Counted from the stretch's first letter, positions 7,840-16,257 are shown. The stretch is DNA of 24,262 bases from an uncultured Eubacteriales bacterium (GCA_900319655.1 ONPH01000020.1:1-24262), one strand, 5' to 3'. The notes: generated by a model not told the origin, from the sequence alone. A program made the numbers and translations.

Positions 7840-8568
7840 TCAGCTAAAGTTGTCGGTCTGATACATAATAATAGATAATGCCGCCAGCGGCGCGGTCTCG
7901 GCGCGGAGTATTCTTTTGCCGAGCGTAGCGGCTGCCGCGCCGTGCGATAAAACAAGCTGCGCCTCGGCTTCCTCAAAGCCGCCCTCACTGCCGATGAACA
8001 TACCGATTGTCTTTGGCTTTTCTGTCAGGATATTCTTTACGGACTCTCCGCCGAGCTCGTAGAAAAATATGTTTTTGTCGTTTTCAGCGGACTGCTCTGC
8101 CGCCTGTTTTAGGCTAATACACTGGCAAACCTCGGGGATAATTCCGCGCCTGCTCTGCTGAGCCGCCTGCAAGGCGATTTTCTGCCAGCGCGCGATTTTC
8201 TTTTTCAAGGATTTTTCGTCGGGACGTGACACGCACCGCGCGGTCATAACGGGAACGATACGGCTTACCCCAAGCTCAACGCACTTTTGTACGATAAAAT
8301 CCATCTTGTCACCCTTCGGCAGTGCCTGATACAGAGTTACAAAAACGTCAGGCTCGTTTTGGCACGGCATACTCTCCTTAATGTTAACCTCTACAAGGTT
8401 TTGGTTGACGCTTTCGATAACGCAGCTGTGCTGAACTCCGCTCGGAGTTACAAGCGTGAGCTCCTCACCGCATTTTATACGCAAAACACGGATATGCTTT
8501 GCGTTTTCGCCGGTGATAATGTATTTTGAATTTTGGATTTCTTCTTCCGTAAAAAACCAAGCCGCCAT
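7840..8568 (-). CDS. rsmE: 16S rRNA (uracil-1498-N3) methyltransferase RsmE
   Basis: RsmE methylates U1498 of 16S rRNA in the decoding region. The 242-residue protein has the N-terminal PUA-like part (KHIRVLRIKCGEEL), the conserved LPKGDKMDFIVQKCVELGV segment and the QQSRRGIIPEV motif. It ends with the SPOUT-knot SAM-binding C-terminus (IGSEGGFEEAE ... LGKRILRAETAPLAAL). The start ATG at 8566-8568 follows GAGGTG. A prmA gene often sits before rsmE in Firmicutes, but not here; cinA diverges instead. Confidence 0.95.
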   Translation of the reverse strand: MAAWFFTEEEIQNSKYIITGENAKHIRVLRIKCGEELTLVTPSGVQHSCVIESVNQNLVEVNIKESMPCQNEPDVFVTLYQALPKGDKMDFIVQKCVELGVSRIVPVMTARCVSRPDEKSLKKKIARWQKIALQAAQQSRRGIIPEVCQCISLKQAAEQSAENDKNIFFYELGGESVKNILTEKPKTIGMFIGSEGGFEEAEAQLVLSHGAAAATLGKRILRAETAPLAALSIIMYQTDNFS

Positions 8569-8599
8569 AACAGCACCTCATCAAAAAGTATTATAAAAC

Positions 8600-8651
8600 A
8601 GTATAATACAAATTAAAAAGAATTGCAATAAACGGCGGTTAGTGGTAAAAT
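8600..8651. promoter_or_regulatory. Divergent overlapping promoters sharing one TTGCAA -35 (rsmE and cinA)
   Basis: The self-complementary hexamer TTGCAA (8623-8628) is 17 nt from TATACT on the minus strand (8600-8605, facing rsmE). It is also exactly 17 nt from TAAAAT on the plus strand (8646-8651, facing cinA, with a TGG extended -10). Both promoters cannot be occupied by polymerase at once if the shared hexamer is used. The cinA leader would be very short. Confidence 0.6.
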
Positions 8652-8669
8652 AAAAATGAGGTGATAATT

Positions 8670-9227
8670 TTGGTAACATTGACAGATGTAGATATAATTC
8701 AGCTTTTACGCAAAAACAACCTTAATCAGGACACGTTCCATATCGACGTCGTTCAAAATCTGAAAGAGAAAAATATCAAGGTCGCCACAGCCGAAAGCTG
8801 TACAGGCGGACTTGTCAGCGAACGCATAACACGCGTGAGCGGCTCAAGCGAGGTGTTTGAGTGCGGAATTTGCAGTTACTCAAACGGCATTAAGGAAAAA
8901 GTCCTCGGCGTAAGCGCAGAGACCTTGGCGGTACTCGGCGCGGTGTCTGCCGAAACCGCGATCCAAATGGCAGAGGGTGTTAAAAAGCTCTCGGGCGCGG
9001 ATATCGCCGTAAGCCTTACGGGAATTGCCGGACCTACCGGCGGCACTGCCGAAAAGCCCGTCGGACTTGTGTTTATGGGCGTTTGCACAGCGGAAAACGC
9101 CTACGCAGTAAAGCTTATGCTCGGCGGCACAAATAATATTGTAAATTCACGCGACTACATCAGAAAGCTCGCGAGCGACGCGGCGCTGTTTCAGGTATTG
9201 TCGGAGTGTTATTCTGTAAAAAAGTAA
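8670..9227 (+). CDS. CinA C-terminal-domain protein (nicotinamide-nucleotide amidase, PncC-type)
   Basis: The 185-residue protein matches the CinA C-terminal domain family, whose characterised members deamidate NMN to NaMN in pyridine-nucleotide recycling. Key signatures are TAESCTGGLVSERIT (catalytic Ser43 in ESCTGG), ICSYSNGIKEKVLGV, GAVSAETA and SLTGIAGPTGGTAEKPVG. There is no N-terminal MoaB-like domain, so this is the short stand-alone form, with about 25 extra residues at the N-terminus. The best start is the TTG at 8670, 5 nt after GAGGTGA; a GTG at 8661 lies inside that ribosome site. It is followed after 30 nt by the zinc-ribbon gene in the same direction, so the two are probably cotranscribed. 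Confidence 0.9.
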   Translation: MVTLTDVDIIQLLRKNNLNQDTFHIDVVQNLKEKNIKVATAESCTGGLVSERITRVSGSSEVFECGICSYSNGIKEKVLGVSAETLAVLGAVSAETAIQMAEGVKKLSGADIAVSLTGIAGPTGGTAEKPVGLVFMGVCTAENAYAVKLMLGGTNNIVNSRDYIRKLASDAALFQVLSECYSVKK

Positions 9228-9257
9228 ATCTGTAGAAAATAAATAGGAGGTTAGGCT

Positions 9258-10889
9258 ATGATACCCTGTCCAACCTGCGGAGCAGGCTTAAGGTTTGAAA
9301 TCGAAAGCCAGCAAATGGCGTGCGATTACTGCCATAACCGCTTTGATCCCAAGCAAATCACGGACAACAGCACGCGCGATGACGCAAAAACCCAGCCGTA
9401 CTTTGACAGCTTTGTTTACAGCTGTCCGTCGTGCGGAGCGGAGCTTGTCACCACCGACAAAAACGACGCAATCGGTTTTTGCCAGTACTGCGGAGGAGCG
9501 TCGATGATATTCGACAAAATCCGCAAGGAGTGGAAGCCCGACACGGTTGTGCCCTTTAAAATTACCAAGGAGCAGTGCCGTGAGCTGTACAAAAAGCAGG
9601 TGCGTAAAAATCCGTTTATCGGCGGAAAGTACCGCAATCCTGACGCGGAGGGCTTCAGGGGAATTTATATGCCCTACTGGAACTACCGCGCAAAGGTTAA
9701 CGGTCCGTTCAGCATAAGGGGCGTTTCCCCAAGAGAGCACTACAAGGGCAATACATATCACATTTATCACTACGATATCCGCAGTAATACCGACTATGCG
9801 CTCGACGGCTTTTCGCACGACGCGTCTGCGACCTTTGACGACGATTTGAGCGAGAGCCTCGCGCCGTTCAAGCCAGAAGGTGCGGTTGAATTCGCTCCGG
9901 CGTACCTCAGCGGATTTTACGCCGAGACCGGCAACGTCAATCCCCACGAGTACGACAATGAGATCAAAAAGGAGATTATGACTGACGCCGAGACGGTGTA
10001 CACAAAATCTCCGGCGATTGATATGACGTTGAGGAAAAACAAGCTCACAATGTCATCTGCGAAGAACAAAATCCCTGCCGAAATCAGCTCGGTTTCAAGG
10101 ACAATGAACCCCGTGTGGTTTATGAGCAACCGCAACGGCGACAGCATAACCTACGCCGCCGTTAACGGACAGACCGGCAAAGTGTCGGCGGATTTGCCGC
10201 TCAGTCCGCTCAGAATTTTAATCGCGGCGCTGGGAATTTCGGCAATCGTTTTCGGACTGATATTCGCGGCTATGACGGTTCTGCCGTCGATTAAAGCGAA
10301 TATGACTTTAGCACTCTGCGCGCTCCTCGCGTTAACCGGAATGTACTTTATGCAGAGGTCGTTTAACTTTACCGTAGACAAAAACCTGACCATTATCGGC
10401 GAGGCAAAGGGCACGGCAATTCAAAGGTCGCTTCATAAAATCGCAACGGTAGTCGCGTTTGTTTCTATTATTATGATAGCCACCGACGGCTCGTACGACG
10501 GAGATATGCGGTTCTTCGGAATTGCAGGCTTGATCGGCGGACTTTTTTTCATAGGGCTTGCCAACCTCTCGCAGTACGCGACCTCGAGCAAGATAAAGAA
10601 GATGAAGGTAGATAACGTTTCTCAGCTCAGGCAGAGGGTTACGCAGGAGGCAAAGTGGTTTTTGAACCGCGTAATCTGGCTTAAGGTCATAATGCTCGTG
10701 AGCATAGCTTTGTCGGCGCTTATCGTGTATATTGACCCTGCCTATAATATTATCTCATACGCCGCGTGCGTTGTACTGGCACTCGAGCTTTTCGGACTTG
10801 CGCTGTACCACATCGCCTTTCAAACCAAGGTGGCAAAAAGACCGCTGCCGCAGTTTAAAAAGAAAGGAGCGCGCTATGACAATGACTAA
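9258..10889 (+). CDS. Membrane protein with two N-terminal zinc ribbons
   Basis: This 543-residue protein has two CxxC...CxxC ribbons at the N-terminus: Cys4/7/22/25 and Cys56/59/75/78. A soluble middle part (~90-310) is rich in aromatic residues (GIYMPYWNYRAKV). The C-terminal ~200 residues hold about six hydrophobic segments, starting at LRILIAALGISAIVFGLIFA. The architecture corresponds to proteins annotated in Clostridia as TFIIB-type zinc-ribbon-containing proteins of unknown function; no enzymatic motif is visible. The start ATG follows TAGGAGG. It overlaps the next gene (TPM protein) by 14 nt, which suggests coupled translation and a joint role at the membrane. Confidence 0.8.
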   Translation: MIPCPTCGAGLRFEIESQQMACDYCHNRFDPKQITDNSTRDDAKTQPYFDSFVYSCPSCGAELVTTDKNDAIGFCQYCGGASMIFDKIRKEWKPDTVVPFKITKEQCRELYKKQVRKNPFIGGKYRNPDAEGFRGIYMPYWNYRAKVNGPFSIRGVSPREHYKGNTYHIYHYDIRSNTDYALDGFSHDASATFDDDLSESLAPFKPEGAVEFAPAYLSGFYAETGNVNPHEYDNEIKKEIMTDAETVYTKSPAIDMTLRKNKLTMSSAKNKIPAEISSVSRTMNPVWFMSNRNGDSITYAAVNGQTGKVSADLPLSPLRILIAALGISAIVFGLIFAAMTVLPSIKANMTLALCALLALTGMYFMQRSFNFTVDKNLTIIGEAKGTAIQRSLHKIATVVAFVSIIMIATDGSYDGDMRFFGIAGLIGGLFFIGLANLSQYATSSKIKKMKVDNVSQLRQRVTQEAKWFLNRVIWLKVIMLVSIALSALIVYIDPAYNIISYAACVVLALELFGLALYHIAFQTKVAKRPLPQFKKKGARYDND

Positions 10890-11691
10890 GTTTAAAAAAG
10901 CTTTCGCTCTCCTTCTTACCGCGGCGGTAATGCTCGGCGCTTCGGTTCTTTGCGCAAACGCGGCAAGCGCTTCAAAAAGCGTTTCAACCGCTCAGTACAC
11001 CAACCCCGACACGGGCTATCAGGTGCTTATTATGGACGACGTAAATCTGCTTACAGCCGAGGAAAAGCTTGAGCTTGTCGAAGAAATGGCTCCGATTACC
11101 GAGTATGGACATATAATTTTCTGGTCAACAGACGTTTACACAGGCGACGGACTTGACCAGGCGAGAAAAAAGCGCCTTGAATGTTACGGCTACGACAGCG
11201 CGAGCATTCTCGCGATAAATATGAGAATCAGAAAGATTAACATACAGTCCTACGGCGATATGTATAAGATGATAACCGACTCAAAGGCGCGCTCTATTAC
11301 CGATAACGCAAGCAAATACGCTACCGCGAAGGATTACGATAAATTCGCTGAGGAAGCGTATTCGCAGATGTACGCGACCGCAAGGGGAGAGGCAATCTCA
11401 GAGCCGATGAAGTACGTAAGCTTTGCCGTAATTTCGCTTATGGTAGGTGTGATTTTGGCGCTCAGCATTGCGTTCTCAAAGCGCTTTAATCCGCTCAGAA
11501 AGTCGGTTGAAGCTCCCGAGACCGTCGGTCACGGCACGCTTATGACAACCCCTGCTCAGCTTGTTTTGGTGAGAACCGAAACCGTTGTTGTAGAAACCCA
11601 CGTCAGCAGCGGCGGAGGCGGCTGCGGCGGCGGAGGAGGTTGCGGAGGCGGCGGAGGCGGCTGCGGCGGAGGCGGCGGCTCATCCTTCTGA
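10876..11691 (+). CDS. TPM-domain membrane protein with Gly/Cys-rich C-terminal tail
   Basis: This 271-residue protein has a signal peptide or anchor (residues 1-30, ending ANAASA), a TPM-like domain (~40-175, with YTNPDTGYQVLIMDDVNLLT), a single TM segment (~181-201) and a tail. Residues 246-268 are almost only Gly with Cys250, Cys256 and Cys263. Related TPM/YgcG-type proteins commonly end in Gly/Ser-rich tails; here Cys takes the place of most Ser. The topology predicts the TPM domain outside and the Gly/Cys tail inside. The start is the ATG 6 nt after AAAGGAG, inside the 3' end of the zinc-ribbon gene; a second ATG at 10882 is possible. Function is not established. Confidence 0.82.
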   Translation: MTMTKFKKAFALLLTAAVMLGASVLCANAASASKSVSTAQYTNPDTGYQVLIMDDVNLLTAEEKLELVEEMAPITEYGHIIFWSTDVYTGDGLDQARKKRLECYGYDSASILAINMRIRKINIQSYGDMYKMITDSKARSITDNASKYATAKDYDKFAEEAYSQMYATARGEAISEPMKYVSFAVISLMVGVILALSIAFSKRFNPLRKSVEAPETVGHGTLMTTPAQLVLVRTETVVVETHVSSGGGGCGGGGGCGGGGGGCGGGGGSSF

Positions 11692-11725
11692 TATAAACCT
11701 GTGCACAATAAAATATAAGCCAAAA

Positions 11726-11764
11726 CCGGCGTTTTCTGATTGTCAGGGAACGCCGGAGTTTTTT
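11726..11764 (+). terminator. Intrinsic terminator after the cinA/zinc-ribbon/TPM operon
   Basis: CCGGCGTT (11726-11733) pairs with AACGCCGG (11749-11756), with a possible inner CTGA/TCAG pairing in the loop, followed by AGTTTTTT. A further CCGGCGTTTT copy at 11781-11790 could form an alternative pairing. Confidence 0.75.
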
Positions 11765-11790
11765 GCCGAAAAGGAAACACCGGCGTTTTA

Positions 11791-11937
11791 TACTAATACC
11801 TAATAAAAAGTAGACAATCTTTGCGGACTATTTTCCGCAATACTGCGTTGTCGTCCTTGCAAGGCGTCAGCCTTGCCGCGTCCTTCGCCTTGTCTTGCGA
11901 AAAATATCCTCGCAAAATATAAGTCTAGGAATTAGTA
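11791..11937. mobile_element. MITE-like palindromic element, copy A
   Basis: A ~147-bp non-coding element bounded by terminal inverted repeats (TACTAATACCTA at the left; TAGGAATTAGTA at the right). It folds into successive hairpins: 11821-11827 with 11834-11840, 11859-11865 with 11870-11876, and 11895-11900 with 11910-11915. A near-identical copy in opposite orientation is at 17805-17960, with about five substitutions, a 1-nt gap and a 10-nt insertion. It carries no ORF, so any movement would need a transposase supplied elsewhere. It could equally be a dispersed intergenic repeat of RNA type. Confidence 0.7.
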
Positions 11938-11971
11938 TTAATCGTGTCGTTACAGAAATATTGCTTTACGT

Positions 11972-12015
11972 TCTCGCCTTTCAAAGTCGAGCGAGAGTGC
12001 CCGCAGGCACTTTTT
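11972..12015 (+). terminator. Hairpin cluster with T run upstream of malQ
   Basis: TCTCGC (from 11972) can pair with GCGAGA nearby. Then GTGCC-CGCA-GGCAC (11997-12010) is followed by TTTTT. It looks like a small terminator or a structured remnant. With the operon terminator, copy A of the repeat and the malQ promoter, it accounts for most of the 470-bp gene-free stretch 11692-12161; I see nothing else there. Confidence 0.45.
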
Positions 12016-12049
12016 GTAAAATATTGACCATAGAAATGAAGAAAAATAC

Positions 12050-12078
12050 TTGAAAAATCAGCAGATTTGTGGTAAGAT
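12050..12078 (+). promoter_or_regulatory. Predicted promoter of malQ-glgP
   Basis: TTGAAA (12050-12055), 17-nt spacer, TAAGAT (12073-12078). It gives a leader of about 75-80 nt before the malQ ATG. No cre-like catabolite operator was recognised. Confidence 0.48.
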
Positions 12079-12161
12079 TAATTTGATACTATGGGTAATT
12101 GGTGCTATTTTGCACAATGCTTATGGAAAAACTAAATATCCGTCAGATTGGAGTTGATTTT

Positions 12162-13646
12162 ATGGCAAGGAGCGCAGGAATACTTTTATCTATAACTTCG
12201 CTTCCGTCACCCTACGGCATCGGCACCATCGGCAAAGAAGCTCGCCAGTTCGCGGACTTTTTGAAAGCGTCCGGACAGAAGGTTTGGCAGATTCTTCCCG
12301 TTGGCCCGACAAGCTACGGCGATTCGCCGTATCAGTCATTTTCAACTTACGCCGGAAACCCCTACTTAATCGACCTTGATACCCTCGCTGACGAGGGCTT
12401 GGTTACCAAAAAGCAGATTGAGAGCTTTGATTGGGGCGACAACGACGCTGAAGTTGATTATGAGAAGATTTACAACAGCAGATTTGAGGTTTTGAAAATC
12501 GCTTTTGACAATTTCAAAACCCGCGATCAAAGGGCGTTCCGTTCCTTTAAGCGCAAAAACAGCAAGTGGCTTAAAAACTACGCACTTTACATGGCTGTTA
12601 AAAAGAGCTTTGACATGGTATCCTGGACCGAGTGGCCCGAGGACATCAAAATGCGCGACGAAAGGGCAATCCGCCGTTACGAGCGCAAGCTCAGAGAAGA
12701 CATTAACTTCTGGAAATTTGTTCAGTTTAAGTTCTACGAGCAGTGGGACAGCTTCCGCGCTTATGTAAACGGCTTGGGTATCAAGATTTTGGGCGATATG
12801 CCGATTTACGTTGCAATGGACAGCGCCGACACCTGGGCAAATCCCGAAATTTTCCAGCTCTATGACGACGGCGATCCCATCGCGGTAGCAGGCTGTCCGC
12901 CCGATTATTTCTCAGCGACAGGCCAGCTTTGGGGCAATCCGCTCTACGACTGGGATTATCTTGAGCAGACCGACTACGAGTGGTGGTTCGAGCGCATAAA
13001 GGCGGCTTCAAAGCTTTACGACATCACAAGAATCGACCACTTCCGCGCGTTTGCAAGCTACTACTCAATCCCCTACCCCGCAGAGAACGCCATCAACGGC
13101 GAGTGGGTTGTAGGACCGAGGATTAAGTTCTTTAAAATGATGGAAGAGGCGTGCGGCGAATTTGAAATCGTCGCAGAGGATTTGGGAACTCTTACACCCG
13201 ACGTTACCGAGCTCATGGAGCAGACAGGCTACCCGGGCATGAAGGTTCTTGAATTTGCCTTTGACAGCGGCGAGGAAAATGACTACCTGCCGCATAAATA
13301 CACAAACAACTGTGTTGTTTACACAGGCACCCACGACAACGACACCGTTATGGGCTGGCTCGAAACCGCTAAACCGAGCGACATAGCCTACGCAAGAGAA
13401 TACTGCAAAATGCCCGACGACGAGCCGTTTAACTGGGGACTTATCCGCACCGCTTACGAGAGCAAGGCCGACATGGCTGTTGTTCCGATGCAGGATATCT
13501 TAGGTCTCGGCAAGGAAGCCAGAATGAACACACCGTCAACCCTCGGCGGCAACTGGACATGGAGACTCGATAAGACCGTATTAACAGACGAGCTTGCGGA
13601 AAAATTAAAAACACTGTCTGAAAGAACAGGACGAATGGAGGACTAA
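12162..13646 (+). CDS. malQ: 4-alpha-glucanotransferase (amylomaltase, GH77)
   Basis: MalQ transfers alpha-1,4-glucan segments between maltodextrins, releasing glucose and making longer chains that phosphorylase can use. The 494-residue length is normal for the family. The GH77 catalytic residues are in place: Asp292 in TRIDHFRAF (nucleophile), Glu339 in IVAEDLG (acid/base) and Asp392 in GTHDND. The N-terminus shows the conserved RSAGILLSITSLPSPYGIG. The start is the ATG at 12162 after GGAGTTGA; an upstream in-frame start would add 21 unrelated residues. It ends 5 nt before glgP, whose ribosome site GGAGG lies within the end of malQ, so the two form one operon for glycogen or maltodextrin breakdown. 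Confidence 0.96.
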   Translation: MARSAGILLSITSLPSPYGIGTIGKEARQFADFLKASGQKVWQILPVGPTSYGDSPYQSFSTYAGNPYLIDLDTLADEGLVTKKQIESFDWGDNDAEVDYEKIYNSRFEVLKIAFDNFKTRDQRAFRSFKRKNSKWLKNYALYMAVKKSFDMVSWTEWPEDIKMRDERAIRRYERKLREDINFWKFVQFKFYEQWDSFRAYVNGLGIKILGDMPIYVAMDSADTWANPEIFQLYDDGDPIAVAGCPPDYFSATGQLWGNPLYDWDYLEQTDYEWWFERIKAASKLYDITRIDHFRAFASYYSIPYPAENAINGEWVVGPRIKFFKMMEEACGEFEIVAEDLGTLTPDVTELMEQTGYPGMKVLEFAFDSGEENDYLPHKYTNNCVVYTGTHDNDTVMGWLETAKPSDIAYAREYCKMPDDEPFNWGLIRTAYESKADMAVVPMQDILGLGKEARMNTPSTLGGNWTWRLDKTVLTDELAEKLKTLSERTGRMED

Positions 13647-13651
13647 AAACA

Positions 13652-16015
13652 ATGGGTAACATTATGGAAAAGCTTGAAATTACCGCTCAGGAAGCCTACT
13701 GTAAAAAGGTAGAGGAGCTTACTCCTTCCGAGCTTCATCTGGCTCTCGGTAAGGTTGTAATGGGAGAAATCGCTCCCAACTGGGCAAAGAGCAAGGCAAA
13801 GCACAACAGCGAGAGAAGAGCTTACTACTTCTCCGCAGAGTTCCTCATGGGCAGAATGATGTACAACAACCTCTACTGCCTCGGTATTCTTGACGAGGTT
13901 ACAAAGCTTCTCAAGAAAAAGGGAATCGACATCAATGTGTTCGAGGAAATCGACGACGCCGCTTTGGGTAACGGCGGACTCGGACGTCTCGCTGCCTGCT
14001 ATCTTGATTCTGCGGCTACTCAGGAGGTTCCCCTTGACGGCTACGGAATCCGCTATAAGTACGGCCTCTTTAAGCAGCTTATCAAGGACGGCTATCAGGT
14101 AGAGATTGCCGACAACTGGCAGCGCTTTAAAGACCCTTGGTGCGTTCGCAGAGAGGACGAGGCTGTAACCGTTTCTTTCAAGGATCAGACAGTTAAGGCT
14201 GTTCCCTACGATATGGCTGTAATCGGCTGCAAGACCGACAACATCAACACTCTCCGCCTTTGGCAGGCAGAGGCTGTTAACGAGTTTGACTTTACAGCGT
14301 TCAATAACACAGAGTACGACAAGGCTGTTAAGGAGAAGAACGATGCCGAGAATATCTCTAAGGTTCTTTATCCTAACGATAACAAGTATGAGGGCAAGGT
14401 ATTAAGACTTAAGCAGCAGTATTTCTTCTGCTCGGCTTCTCTTCAGGACATCATGCGCCGCTACAAGGCAAAGCACGGCACAGACTTCAGCCACTTTGCC
14501 GAGGAGAACGCTATTCAGCTTAACGATACCCATCCCGTATCATGCGTACCCGAGCTCGTAAGACTTCTTCAGCTCGAGGGTATGGGCTTTGATGAGGCGT
14601 TTGAGATTGCCCGCAAGACCTGCTCATACACAAACCACACCGTACTTTCAGAGGCTCTCGAGAAGTGGAGCGCAGACTTGATGACTCAGGTTATCCCCGA
14701 GATTTATGACATCATCTGCCTTATCGCCAACAAGTGCCAGGAAGAGCTTATCGCAAAGGGAATTAACAACGAGATGCGCGCAAAGATGCGCATTATTGAC
14801 GGTAACGCAGTTCATATGGCAAGACTTGCAACATATGCAGGCACATATGTAAACGGCGTTGCTCAGCTTCACACCGAGATTCTTAAGGCTGACCTGCTCA
14901 AGGAGTGGTATCAGGTATATCCCGAGAGATTCCTCAACAAGACAAACGGTATTACACAGCGTCGTTGGCTCGGCCTTTGCAACCCCGAGCTTTCAGAGCT
15001 TATTACCGACAAGGTAGGCTCCGACGATTGGCTTATCGACCTTTCAAAGCTTTCTGTTCTTAACGATTGCCTCGACGCGAGAACAATCAACAAGTTCAAT
15101 AAGATTAAGGCTAAGAAGAAGGTTCAGCTCGCAGAGTACATCAAGAAGATGGACGGCTTCGACGTTAACCCCGACACTATCTTTGACGTTCAGGTTAAGA
15201 GACTCCACGAGTACAAGAGACAGCTTATCAACGCTTTCTCAATTATGGCTATTTACTTCCGCATTAAGGAAGGCAAGCTTCCCAACTGGACTCCCACAAC
15301 CTTTATCTTCGGCGCAAAGGCTGCTCCCGGTTACGCAAGAGCTAAGGCTATCATCAAATACATCACCGAGATTGCAAATCTCGTTAACAACGATCCCGAT
15401 ACAAAGGATAAGCTCCAGGTTTACTTCATCTCGAACTACAACGTATCTTACGCTGAGAAGATTGTTGTTGCAGCTGATATCTCTGAGCAGACATCAACAG
15501 CAGGTTTAGAAGCTTCCGGTACAGGTAACATGAAGTTTATGCTCAACGGTGCGGTTACCCTCGGTACATGGGACGGCGCTAACATCGAGATTGCAGAGTG
15601 CGCAGGCGTAGAGAACGAGTACATCTTCGGCGCAAGAGTTGAGGATATCGACAGACTTAAGAAGGAAGGCTACAACCCGGCAGGTCTGCTCGAGCAGAAT
15701 CCCGAGCTTAAGAGAGTTATCAACACCCTTATCGACGGCACATTTGACGACGACGGCGCTCAGGGTGAGGGCAGCTTCCGTGAGCTTCACCACGCTCTTA
15801 CAAAGGGTACTCACTGGCACGATCCCGACCACTACTTCCTTATTCAGGATCTTCCCGATTACATCGAGACCAAGATTCGCGCGAATGCAGATTATGCTGA
15901 CCGCAAGGAATTCGGCAAGAAGTGCCTCCTCAACGTTGCGAACGCAGGAAAGTTCTCCTCAGACAGAGCTATCCTCGAGTACGCAAACGAAATCTGGCAC
16001 GTTAGCCATAAGTAA
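13652..16015 (+). CDS. glgP: Glycogen/maltodextrin phosphorylase (GT35)
   Basis: This 787-residue PLP enzyme cleaves alpha-1,4-glucans with phosphate to give glucose-1-phosphate. Family motifs include YYFSAEFLMGRMMYNNL, ALGNGGLGRLAACYLDS, the QLNDTHP segment, VKRLHEYKRQL, and the PLP lysine (about Lys628) in GTGNMKFMLNG followed by GAVTLGTWDGANIE. It is cotranscribed with malQ and ends at a strong terminator. Codon choice is noticeably skewed (AAG for Lys, CTT/CTC for Leu, GGC) compared with the neighbouring HAD and nth genes, which suggests high expression. The symbol glgP is used by family convention; malP would be an equal choice given the malQ partner. Confidence 0.96.
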   Translation: MGNIMEKLEITAQEAYCKKVEELTPSELHLALGKVVMGEIAPNWAKSKAKHNSERRAYYFSAEFLMGRMMYNNLYCLGILDEVTKLLKKKGIDINVFEEIDDAALGNGGLGRLAACYLDSAATQEVPLDGYGIRYKYGLFKQLIKDGYQVEIADNWQRFKDPWCVRREDEAVTVSFKDQTVKAVPYDMAVIGCKTDNINTLRLWQAEAVNEFDFTAFNNTEYDKAVKEKNDAENISKVLYPNDNKYEGKVLRLKQQYFFCSASLQDIMRRYKAKHGTDFSHFAEENAIQLNDTHPVSCVPELVRLLQLEGMGFDEAFEIARKTCSYTNHTVLSEALEKWSADLMTQVIPEIYDIICLIANKCQEELIAKGINNEMRAKMRIIDGNAVHMARLATYAGTYVNGVAQLHTEILKADLLKEWYQVYPERFLNKTNGITQRRWLGLCNPELSELITDKVGSDDWLIDLSKLSVLNDCLDARTINKFNKIKAKKKVQLAEYIKKMDGFDVNPDTIFDVQVKRLHEYKRQLINAFSIMAIYFRIKEGKLPNWTPTTFIFGAKAAPGYARAKAIIKYITEIANLVNNDPDTKDKLQVYFISNYNVSYAEKIVVAADISEQTSTAGLEASGTGNMKFMLNGAVTLGTWDGANIEIAECAGVENEYIFGARVEDIDRLKKEGYNPAGLLEQNPELKRVINTLIDGTFDDDGAQGEGSFRELHHALTKGTHWHDPDHYFLIQDLPDYIETKIRANADYADRKEFGKKCLLNVANAGKFSSDRAILEYANEIWHVSHK

Positions 16016-16031
16016 TTTTACGCAAAGCTTC

Positions 16032-16064
16032 GGCGCTCCCGTTTTGGGAGCGCCTTTTGCTTTT
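16032..16064 (+). terminator. Intrinsic terminator of malQ-glgP
   Basis: GGCGCTCCC (16032-16040) pairs perfectly with GGGAGCGCC (16046-16054) across a GTTTT loop, followed by TTTTGCTTTT. Confidence 0.92.
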
Positions 16065-16067
16065 AAA

Positions 16068-16253
16068 TTATTCCACGTTGTTTTGCGGGAACCCCTGCGG
16101 CATAATTTCCTCGTAGTTTTCTTCGCTGTAAAAGTCCGGATTTGCCGGAATCAACCCTGTAAAATCCATGGCGGAAACCGCGTTTAGTTCTTCTACAATA
16201 TCCGAAGAATCGGTTGCTCTATGGCGTTTTGAATTTTTAGTCTGCTTTTTCAT
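16068..16253 (-). CDS. Small hypothetical protein (about 61 aa)
   Basis: The product starts with a basic stretch (MKKQTKNSKRHRATD) and continues as an acidic, Pro- and Asn-containing tail (FTGLIPANPDFYSEENYEE). No TM segment or known family is visible. Starts could be the ATG at 16251-16253, or the TTG at 16257-16259, which is better spaced (5 nt) from GGGGTGA. That ribosome site is the 3' arm of the terminator hairpin of the upstream HAD gene, and no separate promoter was seen. Expression would therefore need readthrough. It may be a real small gene or a chance ORF. Confidence 0.45.
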   Translation of the reverse strand: MKKQTKNSKRHRATDSSDIVEELNAVSAMDFTGLIPANPDFYSEENYEEIMPQGFPQNNVE

Positions 16254-16257
16254 TTTC

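Noticed and set aside
9288..9947. A 219-codon minus-strand open frame
   Set aside because: It mirrors the zinc-ribbon gene, whose Cys motifs, ribosome site and operon position make it the real gene.
10732..10875. Longer N-terminus for the TPM protein
   Set aside because: It would overlap the TM-coding end of the zinc-ribbon gene by ~150 nt and precede a signal peptide; the ATG at 10876 has its own ribosome site.
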